Of a stretch of DNA of 64,000 nt, positions 52,770-64,000 are shown in pieces. Every line of letters starts with the position of its first letter. Position 1 is the stretch's first letter. Under the pieces are notes generated by a model. It was given only the letters and a program-made list of their open reading frames with translations, did no database searches and was not told the origin of the DNA. The DNA is from Hemibagrus wyckioides (taxonomy: Eukaryota; Chordata; Actinopteri; Siluriformes; Bagridae). The stretch covers positions 19,803,157-19,867,156 of the forward strand of contig NC_080718.1 in NCBI RefSeq assembly GCF_019097595.1, in the 5' to 3' direction. Both the position numbers and the translations under genes were made by a program.

Positions 52770-55700
52770 AACTTGTGCCTTGGAAAGGTGTTTAGTGAAT
52801 TTGGATACTATACTGAAACCTATATTCTTATCAGCAGTTTATGCAAAATTCAAGAGAAAAAGATATTATTTAAAAAAAAAGGTGATCAAGAAACAGACGA
52901 GCTACAATGTACATTAACACAATTCTATATTTATTTTCCAAATATTATTAAATGCCCTCGCTTTTTTGGATGAAGAAATGGGTGTAAAATTCATTTGCAC
53001 CGTCCAGGGCTGGCCAGTCAATACAAGAGACTGACTCCCATTATCTCCCATTATGCTTCCTGACCTCCCTATTTATTAAACAAACAGCCTGTAGTGCAAG
53101 ATTTCAAACCACACTTTACCATCTAAACAACATGTGATTGTCTTTGTTTCATACAGATCAAAATAAAGGCTCGTGTCCCACACGCTCATTTGAAATTTAT
53201 CCAAACAAATGCTGTTGCTATGTTTGTCTGTGTTTTGTTTTCCATGTTTCTTCCTGTCTCAGCATTTCCCCCTTGGTTCTGGAAGTATTCGCACGATCAA
53301 GCAAGGTACCCAGGTAATTACCGTACATTGTCAAATAAAGGCACAATAAAGGGACTACTGATTCAAATGAGGAGTGAAATATCAAAGAAAAGGGTTCCCT
53401 TTGCAGCCAGGCACTTATCCACACAGGAGACAGCAATGAGACGACTGCCACAGGGACACTCACACAGCCTCTGATAACAACATGCTCAGACTCCTTGCTA
53501 CATATATTTCACACCACAATATTTTGCACACAGAAGCATTGCACCACACTTACATAGTCTCAGAGTTTCACCTCAGCTTGTATACAGCATTGTGATATCA
53601 CTGATGACTGAAATGTATTTTAATATCATTAAAATGCTGCTAAAATAGTACTTAAAGCAAAGACATAATCTGTGTTCCAATTAAATAGCAATGTGTTGTA
53701 ATTGTTAAAATCGGTCACATTATCAGATGAAGATATCTACAGAAAAGCACCAGGCTTTAAAAAACTATTATACTGCAATTAAAGTGACTATATAGCATTA
53801 GGCAAAATGTTAAGGATATTGCACCCTTCATAAATGCTTTATTTCCTCCATTAATAGTTTTCTCTCTGATATCTCATGATGTGATACAAAATATACTCTT
53901 GAAGAAACTGGACTTCCCCTCAAAGATCTGCTTCTTTGGAGAAAAATTGAACGTACGTCATTATTTCCTCTATTTTTATTTTGAATATTTACTTAGATGC
54001 AGCTGTATAATATATAACTTGCTTGATCTTGTTGATCTTATGATAAGATCTAAAATAATGATGCAATGAAAGAAATACATTTGGGGCTGGTGTGTGAAAT
54101 GGTTGGAGGCAAAATCTGGCCTCCAAGAATGTGTGAGAGTTTAACATTATAAATACACTTTCCCTCCCTCTAGCTTACAGACAGCTCCAAGGACTATTTT
54201 ACATGTAAATATTCACTCAGAAAAAAAGCCAGATCATTAATTATTGAGAGCCATAAAGAAGTGTAATACTTCAGTGTTAAACACATGCATCTGATATCTC
54301 ATTAGATGAGGTTGAGGATGAACTCGAAGGAAGAAATCTATTCTTCAAGTAGTCCGGGAATTAGCTTAGAGGATACAAAATGGTGGATATTCAGTGGAGT
54401 ATCATTTTGCCTTTCTGGTACTGAGTCACAGATCAGGTTTAGTGCTAGACTAAAGCTAATTTTTTAATTAGGAACACACTTTAACAGCAGTCTAATATAG
54501 GCTATAGGTTGTGTTTGTTTGTTTTTTTTTTCTTCTTTTTTGTCCCCCATATTTACTTAAGATAGATTTTAAAAAATGTTTTCCATCTGCAAAGATATGA
54601 CGATGATGATATTGATGATGATAGTATCCTAAAAATATCTTTTCTATATATTCATTCTTCTGAAAATATGGCTTTCCCTGATCTATAATCAAATATTTTT
54701 TCCCATCACCCCCCCCCCAAAAGCATCACAATACAAAAATCATTATTAAAAGAAACATTACAAGACCTGTTCTGTTCTCTCTACTAGCTAATCTTACTAC
54801 TGTGCATTCACTGATTATAGCAAATGAAAGCAAATTTTTTTTTTAATGTGTAGCTGTTAATGTTGGAGTTAAAGATATGACAAGAGTTATTACATGAATA
54901 AAACATTCCTTCGGAGATGAGCTGACTGAGATGATATTGAATATTCAGAGACAGAAGCCTGCCACTGACGTCTATATGAATCTACAGACTATATGAATCT
55001 ATATGGCCGGGAGACTTGATAATCTTTCATACTTTTCAAAAGTTGAAAGTTTTAAAGAACTTTCCCCATGTATGGCCAGCTAGGCTGCATTCTGGCACCC
55101 ATCTTCTCTCTTACATTATGGCCTGTGGCTGAGCTCTTGACAGGTTGTCACAAGGTGATAGGACTCAAGTGGAGACACTAGAAAGGTGGCACTTAAGAGC
55201 ACAAGGAGTTTGACTTCCGGGTGTGCCATGGAGCCTGACAGTGGATCAGCCCTTGAAGGAGTGCACTCACGCACCGGAGTGATTGGAATGTCCCGTAAAT
55301 GAGAGCTGTGCTTTAGATGTAACAATGCCGACATACGAAAGAACTGGCAAGAACTAAGAAATGTGGAATCTCATGCAAAAAATATTCCCCTGAAGTGTTT
55401 GCTTTTTTCCCCCCTCTCTACCTCCCTTTTTTTAACCAAGTTAGTGAATGCAAAGTTTCTGAGAGTGTTGATCCAGGTAGGCTCACGATCTAAACGTGTA
55501 TTATTGTTATTATAAATGATTGTTCTGGGCACAAGTACATATATGTTTACAATAAAATAAATGATATTTATGTATTTAATCTATCTGTGTGTCTGTATTT
55601 TATTGATTAATTTGTCATTTTATATATGTATAAATATATATGGATCAATAGGATGGGCTACATCAGAAAGGATGATTTTGTAATGTGGCCGACACAGGCA

Positions 55701-57540
55701 AGCTTTGCTTTTTATTAAGCGTATGAAAATTGATGCAGTCTGAAATCATTTGATCATGTAAAATGAATTTTGTAATGAAGATTTGGCAGTTTGTAGTATC
55801 ATCTTGGGACCGTTCTTAAAAAGGCCTTTTCAAAACCAGAGCCTTCCACACACACTAGATAGTCCAGTCCTATCCTGAGCAAATGAACACATATTGTAAA
55901 AGTCAGCCTCATTTTTTCCATATCACATGTTTAGAAATCGAATATTGTGAATCTGGCATAATAATTGGAATTTTATTTTACTGTGAAACGTGATCTGGAA
56001 ATATAAGATCTATCCGAAGACTTCACCAACCTGTAGGTGTGATTATCTGCTTTGCATGTCAAGAAAACCAGTATCAGGTAAGATTTGGTCACTGGTTTTG
56101 AATAAATAAGTAAACATGATCTATATGATTCCGATCTTACAGGTAAACATATCAGTGTCTGTAGTGTGGTCTCACTGCATGTGCAACATTTTACTGTCTC
56201 TTCAATTCAATTTCATTTGCAAAACCCACAGGAAACACAGTGGGATCGGTGAGAATTAGCAATCCTAAACCACTTATGTCTGACACCTAGGCTCAGTGTA
56301 GGCTGCTTCAGAATATATCCTAGTAATATCATTCAGGATATCAGCAGAAGTATATTAGGGAAAATAGTGTCATTCTCAATGAAATCACAATTTAATGCAG
56401 CTACTATATCTTTGATAAACTTTGAGACTTTGTTGGGTAAACTGTTACCTGTGTGGAAAGCACACACTCAGTTATCACTGAATCATGATGTCATATCACA
56501 TGAATGTTAAAAGATCACAAATCCAGTGTAGATCAGGCTTCTTGGTAAGCTATGAACACTGGGAAATCTATTTTACAACAATCCAGAGATGCTGCCACTG
56601 AAACTGTCACAAGTCACAAAAAAAAAAAAAACGCATACACAAACAACTCAAAAAGAAAACCGAAGCAACAAAGACTGATTACCATTTTGTGTGTAGTGTT
56701 GATTTCTTGCTTAGCTCCTGTGTACCGAGCTAAGCACAAGCATACATCTCATCAGAAATACAGTGTCCAGTGAATGCTAATAGCGCCATAAAAATGGTGC
56801 AAAATTAAACAAGCATGTCAGTGTGCTGTCATATCTCATAGTGCCATGATAGTGAATCCTCATTTTAAATGGCATAGCTCAGAATAATTGTAGGCCATAT
56901 GATTTTCTGCTTGTCCGTCCTGCCTGAGAGTGTAAAATTGGCGAAAACAGTTGTCAACTTTTGCGCCCCGTTATCTCTTTGTTCCTTCATGCAGTCCGAA
57001 TTTAAATTTAATGCATTCTCTCCCAACTATGTCTCTTCGTGATATCTTGTATTCTCCTTTAATATTCAATGGTTTGTTAATTATTAAAGGTATGTATTTG
57101 AATTATAAATATACTAGTTATACAGAAGTAGGCAAAGCAGGCATATAGCCTCAGGCTAAATTCTTCCATTACCCATTATTTTGCAGCCTCCCGCCACCAT
57201 TTCCCTGCCTTCCTATCTTTATGTCATCTCCAAAAAACAGCCAGGCATTCCTTTGTACTCCCCTACCCCTCCCTGCTATGACCACAAAAAATCATCCCCT
57301 TTCGATACGTATGGGTGCTGTTTCCTTGAAGAAGGATGTCATACCTGTCTTAAATATAATGAATTTCTATCTTCAAGGCGTTGCAGAATCCCAGACACTC
57401 CCCTCAGAAAGCTGCCTGGTGCTCCCCTATTCAGCCATCCCGCTTGTCACCAATCATCTGGCATGGCATGCTGTACAGTGAATCATTAACTGTGTCAGAA
57501 ATGACTGTGCTTAGAAAGGAGGCCCATGGATTGTGTGGTA
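52770..57540. other. upstream intergenic DNA, no gene recognised
   Basis: AT-rich unique sequence. A TTG-initiated open frame at 53190-53474 (84 codons from its first ATG at 53220) has a hydrophobic start but no recognised homology. A C-run lies near 54710. A short duplicated motif (CTATATGAATCTA, two copies) lies near 54973-55003. I see nothing else to annotate. Confidence 0.55.
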
Positions 57541-57547
57541 TATACAT

Positions 57548-57549
<2 letters not shown>

Positions 57550-57619
<70 letters not shown>

Positions 57620-57621
57620 GA
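57550..57621. repeat. (AT)n-(AG)n compound microsatellite
   Basis: About 15 AT units pass directly into about 21 AG units. Confidence 0.95.
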
Positions 57622-57624
57622 ATC

Positions 57625-59051
57625 GTAAACAAAGAATTTAGGATTAGCCTTTCTCACTCCATCACTTCATGGTTTCCTCCTTCTCTCTCCTCTTACTGTG
57701 CCTCACTCCCTCCTAGGAATTGATGAATAAAATACTAGAGTTGCTGGATAAAGAGAGGACACTACAGTAACTGTCAAACACCAAGATAAAAAGTTGAGAT
57801 GAAATATTAAATTCAGGTCTCTGTCTTGTTGTGGATTTAAAGAGAAGAAAACTTTGTGCTCTTTCTTACTGGCATTCCTTTCAGGCTCAAATGAAATTCT
57901 AGCTTTAGAAAAAAAAAAAAGTTTTTGCTTTTTTGGTCTGCTCTTGGAAAGGTTTCAACGCTACATATGACGAATATTCAACTAAATGGTACTGAAAATG
58001 CATATCCTAATTGACATTCGCTGACACCGAATGAAAATATGAAGATTGTAGGCATATTCTAAATACATTTGGTCACATGTAGAAGGGTTTAAGATGGCCA
58101 TTGTACATTGGTAATCTCTTTGATTGGTGACCTGCAGTTACAAGCTCAATGCTCTGCAAAAAAAAAGCTGCTTATTGGCTTAATCCATGGTAAAACCCAA
58201 GGATATTCTCTCACTATCTACAGGATATTCACCCACCTACCGCTATCAAGGAGCTGACTAATTTTCTTTCAATTTCCGCTGCTCTTTTCCTTTGAAGAAG
58301 CTAAAGAATGATTGATAATGGATGGAGGAAAAGCAGAGTGGTTCTGTTTTTAACCTTGCTCAAGCCATTAATCCAGTTTATGCCCATGAAGGTAATAAAG
58401 GAGACAATGAATTAGTCATTAAAGCACAGGTCAGTTTATTAGAAAGCCTGATTGAACTGCAAAATGACTTCTCGTGGGTGAGCAGGTTGGGGAAATCTGC
58501 CGAGAGAAGATGGCAAGAAAGAAAAAAAAAAGAATCATGCACATGTAGTCAGTTTCTCAATTCCTCCACAGAGACATGGATTTCGCTTTGAGCAAACATT
58601 GTAAACCCACAGGGATGTGTGGAGATCAAAATTAGCCCGTAACCTTCATACTTCCTCTGTGGTCATTGAACTGCTTTCAGAAGCAAGGCCTGTTGTTTGG
58701 TGTGTTACATTTCTTCTCACTGAAGGTGTAAAATGTTTTGTTTGTGACCCTCCACTGGCCTGCACCTCTCTTCAGCAAGGGCACAGCCAGCGGCAGAATA
58801 AATGGCTTCAAAGGCCTAGGTGATCTAACGAGTCCCACAGAGTAACCCCAACACATGCCTGGCCTTTATAAGAAACCACAGATGCCGCTAACCTCCTGCT
58901 CAGGTTATATAGTCACAGAAGACAGAAGAACCTTGAGCTTCTCACTGTTTGATAAGACAGATTTATTGACGCACTTTCTGGTATTGTTTGAAATAAGGCA
59001 ATGATGTTTAGGTTTTAAATAAATAGACATAACATGCTCCAAAAATACAAT

Positions 59052-59084
<33 letters not shown>

Positions 59085-61000
59085 ATGCTAAAAATCCTGA
59101 AACACATTAACAGAAATCTGGCAAATATTTAAACCTTAATATATACAAATATGTACCTAATATACATAATAAACCTAGTACTTTGAATATGTAGTATAAT
59201 AAGATAGTTCATGACAAAAATTCTGTTTTATTTATTTGCTGTTACAAAATAAATATCTACATTTAAGATAAAATTGCTAACATAATAATAATAAACATAT
59301 TATATGATTATAAAACCACTATAAATTATATTACAATTATCATTAACAACTGGCACCATTTTAACCAGAAGTCACAGATAGTATGTGTGTTAAACATGTT
59401 GAGTTATGGCAAAAGAGTATTTTCAGATACTGTAACAATATATGTAAATAAAATAAAATATTTAATAAAAATAAAATATTCGGCAATGATGCAGCTGTAT
59501 TTCAGCCACTCAGTGATAGAGAACAATTCATCCTGTAGGCTATTTAGAGTAAATGAAGAAGAAGCATGGCAAATTCGTAAGGAATATGAAATTAATTAGA
59601 AATATATTATATATGATAAATATGTAATCTAATGTGACATAAGCTACAGGTGATATAAGCACTCGCTCGGTTGCAGTTTCGTGTATAATAGGACGGTGGA
59701 ATCCGTCTTTAATCTACTATGAACTTTGAATATTTTCACCTTGTTAATTTGTGGTTGCCTCTCTGTGTGCACACTCTCCCTAATGAGTGAAATTGCTTAT
59801 GAAAGGAAACTCTATTAGATGGTGGAAAGATTAATGCACTCTGACAACATGTCTTTCCTCAAGGTGCTTTAGTGGCGTGACGTAACTCACTCGAACCTCA
59901 AGGATCTCTCTCTCTCTGTCTCTCTCTCTGCTCTGTCTTGCCATCTATGCAAAGATAACAAACTTAGTCATTTAGGTGACAGGATTTTATAAAATAATCA
60001 AAATGCTAGGATGTAAATATGCTAGTGTTGAGGTACCAGAATAAAGTGTCCTGTGCAGGCACAGAGGATCTGCTTCATCGGCCGCCATTTTAATTGCTGC
60101 TGAGAGTGAGTAATGGCCAATGCTACTAATGGCCATCTACTAATACACATAAATATTTATATGGTGCATTATTAGCATCAACATAAGCAACAGCAATATT
60201 AACAAGTCATACCCTCATTGTATCTAACAACAGGGTAGTAAACAAACAAACAAACAAATCAATAAATATATTTAATTTATATTAAATATATTTATGAAAA
60301 AACACTCCTTCATTCATACACTTATTGTAAGGACCTGCACTTGCTTTGCTTTATTTCAGTTCTCAAGAGTCTTTTCTCGTTGCACTGTTTAGTTTCTTCC
60401 CAAGTGAAATGGTCTCTTAAACACTGAAATTAACTGAACTAACAAAATATGGTTGCTATGAAGATGCTGACCAAAACATTGAATGTGTTATTTTAATACA
60501 GGTTTCTTATTATGTATGTAATGCAAATGTATAAATCTATTTCAGTTAAATGTAATTCAGGTCCTCAACTATGGGGAAAAAAATAATAAATTATGTAATA
60601 GTTGATATTTAGTAGAGGGACCACATGTAAACCTCCTACTTCAGCATCCTAATACTCCACGATTTCCATGTCAATTTTTTTTTTTTGCTCATCCTCTACA
60701 TTGCCATCTTCCCCATGTTCCATTTTCATCTCCAATACATTCATTTCCAAATCCTTCCCAGAACTCCAGCCCAAATTCTCCCAAAGTCCCGCTTGCACTC
60801 GTTTCATAATAACCATCAACTAAAGATGTGCTACGCACTTGAAAATTAATTTTCTGTTGTAGCAGCCAAGTAACAGAGCAATGCATTTTTCCACTTTTAT
60901 TCATGTATTTTTCCCTGAAATCAACACAGCGTAAAATCACTGCTGTTCAGAAGTCAAAGGATCATCCAGCACCTTCTATTTTCAATGAGGCGTAGAATGA
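57625..61000. other. upstream intergenic DNA with one enhancer-like block
   Basis: Mainly AT-rich unique DNA with (AAT)n at 59051-59082, (CT)n near 59907-59930 and (AAAC)n near 60240. The stretch 58300-58480 has CAAGCCATTAATCCAG, GACAATGAATTAGTC and CCTGATTGAACTGC in non-repetitive sequence and may be regulatory. No genes recognised. Confidence 0.5.
59051..59082. repeat. (AAT)n microsatellite
   Basis: Ten AAT units in upstream intergenic DNA. Confidence 0.9.
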
Positions 61001-61019
61001 ATATCCCCATTCAATTTTC

Positions 61020-61290
61020 TAACTTCTATGAGGCTTGTGTTTAAAAAGCCCAGAATGTTATTGAGACAAATCTACTAATGACTCATTTCTCCATAAGGTG
61101 TCCATAATTATCATTACTTTGTTATAGTTCCTGGTTGTGATCAGAGAGGATATGTGAGCATATTGAGAGCAAATGAGCTTTAGCCAAAGCTGATGATTTC
61201 AATGCAAAGGCCTGCATGCAAATGATCCCAGAATAACATTGAACATATTGTGCCTTCACTCAAAATCAGGACAGTAGTACCTCTTCCATG
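61020..61290. promoter_or_regulatory. enhancer-like block with perfect octamer, far upstream
   Basis: Contains ATGCAAAT (61216-61223, exact POU octamer), CCATAATTATCATTAC, GCTGATGATTTC and TACTAATGACTC in unique sequence about 14 kb upstream of the promoter. Homeobox genes often have such distant conserved enhancers; here it is inferred. Confidence 0.4.
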
Positions 61291-62259
61291 AAGCTGGACA
61301 CAGTGCAGGTGGATCAGGCGACTTAATGACTGACTGCAGGGGTGGAGGAAGTATTGCTTTTGGGGATTGTGTGTGCGTAAGCAAGAGTGATCTCATAAAA
61401 CTAACAAAGATGGTAGGATTTTATAAACTCTAATTTTCCAAAAGAGAAAAGAAAGTTCTGAAGTGCTTTGTTGTCTTTCTTTTCTTGTAGTTGAAGGCTC
61501 ATCTGTCTTGAGTGTGTTTCAAATGTATACGTTTATAGAGAATTCAAATCCTGTCTCATTTCCGTTTCAAAGATGACTGCTCATCCTGTTCTTGCCATAT
61601 GCCAAGCTGTGAGCGGAAGAGAGAATGAGAAAAAAATCTGTTTAAAATGCTTCATTGCATTATGAAGATATAATTGTTCCCCCTTAGCTCCAAAACAAAG
61701 AGCAATCAAACTATGTGTTTATTTTTAATTTCCCATGCATGTTTTTTATCTCAGCATATGCTTTCCTAAGAGTGGAGTTATAAGAGAGGATGAGGGGAAG
61801 AAAGGGATGCTGTTGCTGGGAGAGTGAGACAGAGAGGGAGAGACCAAGAACATTACCATAGTCTTACATTTCTGCCTGCCTATTATCGTCATTCATAAGC
61901 TTAGCCCTGGTGCAAAACGACTCAGGAGCACAGATAATGTTCCTGCTTCACTGAGGCCAGGTTGGAGGCTGTCAAATCCCCAGACAGAATAAATGACAGG
62001 GTTCTGCGGCACAGCCTCAGAGGCATATTACTGCTCCCAAACACGCAATGAAATATCATTTTGTCAGAGGCACGTGGTTTTCAGCCACCGCTGTCTAATA
62101 CATGCATTGATTAATTGTACGAATGGATCAACATTATGTCCTTCCATGGTGCCTCTTAATTGTCTGTGCCCCTCCACCCAGCTCATCGTTCTTATAGTAA
62201 TGATGGGCCGTCTGGTGAGCAGGGAACATGTGTGTGCCCTCCCCAGGTTAAGGGAGAAC

Positions 62260-62294
62260 ACCCCCCCCTCCACACACACACACACACACACACA
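62260..62294. repeat. C-run and (CA)n microsatellite
   Basis: Eight C then CTC and about 12 CA units. Confidence 0.9.
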
Positions 62295-62439
62295 ACGCCC
62301 TCAACCTCATCCCTTATATCTGGATATCTGAAATCGGCCCCCTCCCCTCCTCAGACATGCTAGAACACCCCCTCCCCATACACACACCCGCTACATTAGA
62401 CTCACCTCTCGTGTTTATGACCACACCAGGCTGGCTGTT

Positions 62440-62650
62440 AGTGTTAATGTATGTAGATTTCATTTCTGATGAGTGATCATTTGACTGCTCATTTTAGCCA
62501 AGATTTATGGCATGCTTTCTATCTCCTGACTGCAGTCCCACTCTTATCTGTAATGAAAGGGAGAAAGGCATTAATCAGGTTTTGTCAGCGGCCCTGACTG
62601 AGACATTAAATGTATTGTACAGGGTAAGTAAACACGCTCCATGACCCTTT
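62440..62650. promoter_or_regulatory. enhancer-like block, far upstream
   Basis: Contains GATGAGTGATCATTTG, AAGATTTATGGC (HOX-type TTTATGG), GGCATTAATCAGG and GGGTAAGTAAACACG (forkhead-type). Unique sequence, no repeats. Confidence 0.35.
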
Positions 62651-62829
62651 CTACTTCAGCAGATCATCCAGGAAGAGGGGGAAAAAAATCCCTCGTTATT
62701 TTTATCATAATTTCACATCTGCTGTTTTTGAAGCGATGTACCACAAGGCCATAGTCTGTGTTACAACTGTGCATAAACTCAGCTGATTTGTGGCTGGACT
62801 AACTAATTCCTTGAGTACATTTTAGAAAA

Positions 62830-63110
62830 ACAAGCACTGAGCCCTGAAATTGCAATTCCATAAAGGCTTTAAATTACTGAGTACAGAATCAAGAACTCGC
62901 CTGATGTGCAGCCGCGGTGACTGCATTATAGAGAGCGACAGTGCTCCCTGAGATTGAGTCAATAAAACCCAAGATGACTGAGCCATATACTCAAACAAAA
63001 TTAAAGCGAGAGGAGATATAGAGACAGGGCTGGAGATGTGACGAGGGGAACAAGAAGCTGCACACATCTCATTTCACCCTTTTAACCATTAAGATGCCTG
63101 AGAGGAATTG
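62830..63110. promoter_or_regulatory. possible enhancer-like block near right edge
   Basis: Contains GAAATTGCAATTCC, TTTAAATTACTGAG, GAGTCAATAAAACCC (HOX-type) and AAAATTAAAGCG. It is of higher complexity than the following 63200-64000, which is plain AT-rich DNA with nothing I can name. Confidence 0.3.
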
Positions 63111-64000
63111 CCAAAGCCTGTGCTGCCTGAAGGAGGCTGTGATAATGTTCCATCACAAGCTTTTCATTCACACCTCTCTAAAGTCAAGTCCTGGTTATGC
63201 CACTAGTGTGTGCTACTAAATCCTAAACTAAGACACTTTCAGTAAAAATCAGTTTAACGCACGTTCTATATGCCTTTTTATATACCTGTAAAACCAAAAC
63301 CTTGAAGAATAACGAAGAATGCTCTCTGGTGATAAATTTGTATTCTACAATGACTCAGACCTATTTCACCTATTACAGCCTAATACAAATGACAGAATAC
63401 AGAATAATATCAGCTACTCTCATACCATCTCAACACGACTTGCTGGTCACAATCATGATTCATAACATATTCAGTCATAACATTACCTGTCCTACTTTAG
63501 CAGGTTTTCCACTAGCAGCTTGTTTTTATTGAATAAAGGTGAATGAATAAACCAATGGTCATGCTTGCTTCAGTTTATAGCTGATCATGACAGACTGATG
63601 CTAGCACGATGCAGCTCAGTTTCTCTACTGCAATCTTTAGAGGCAGTTAAAAGTAATTAACATATAAGAGAGGATTTGTAAGCAAATAAACATATTTGGA
63701 GGAGTATAAATAACAACTAAATCAGTGATTTTAAACGAAACTATGTCAGGCATGGGAACAATGTGCTAAAATATTGCAGAATAGTTTCCTCATCTAAATA
63801 AATTATTAACTCTATAGTGACTTTAAAACACCAGGCAAATCACATGATTGTTACACAGCACTGATGCCCACCTTCAATATATTTTAAATAAATAAATATT
63901 TAAACATAACAAAAAAATAATCTAATCAACAATATGTTTTCTTGTTAATAAATGATCAGTTCATTAGTAGTCTTAGATTATGTGGAGTGTCTGCCATACA

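Noticed and set aside
53190..53474. 94-codon plus-strand frame with a signal-peptide-like hydrophobic start
   Set aside because: It begins at TTG; from its first ATG it is 84 codons. No cysteine pattern or known secreted family is recognisable and no promoter or poly-A context is visible. Most likely chance.

Overview
The window is vertebrate nuclear DNA, most likely from a ray-finned (teleost) fish. It has long introns with GT-AG splice sites, no operon-like gene packing and very many short microsatellites ((CA)n, (GA)n, (AAT)n, (GAAA)n, (AT)n). It also holds a decayed Tc1-like transposon of the kind common in fish. I cannot name the species or order from sequence alone.

One protein gene can be supported: the TALE-class homeobox gene meis2, on the minus strand. 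Nine coding exons were placed by reading splice sites and codon phase. They run from the MAQR start exon (ATG at 46700) to the exon that carries the first two thirds of the homeodomain after the TALE loop (ends at 2060). Together they encode about residues 1-326. The last exons (end of the recognition helix and the C-terminal tail) lie beyond the left edge. Exons 1-6 are packed into 3.3 kb (43394-46700). They are followed by three large introns of about 6.8, 16.2 and 18.0 kb.

Region by region: 1-2059 is part of intron 9. 2137-20153 is intron 8, 20300-36525 is intron 7 and 36641-43393 is intron 6; these hold AT-rich homeodomain-site-dense blocks that look like developmental enhancers, plus simple repeats. 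43394-46700 is the compact 5' coding part. 46701 to about 47262 is the probable 5'UTR, with six upstream ATGs and a perfect PBX-MEIS composite site. About 47262-47420 is a CpG-rich promoter with a TATA-like box and an ETS site. 47421-64000 is upstream non-coding DNA with further enhancer-like blocks, a 54-bp-arm inverted repeat and microsatellites. I see no second protein gene, tRNA, rRNA or CRISPR array.

The items most worth a second look are these: the PBX-MEIS site next to the meis2 promoter (possible autoregulation), an upstream block with a HOX-PBX site and a good splice donor, a perfect four-unit heat shock element in intron 7, a near-perfect foldback element at 52.5 kb, a strong G-quadruplex motif in intron 8, and a non-consensus splice donor at exon 3. 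Enhancer calls rest on sequence character only, because no alignment could be run.
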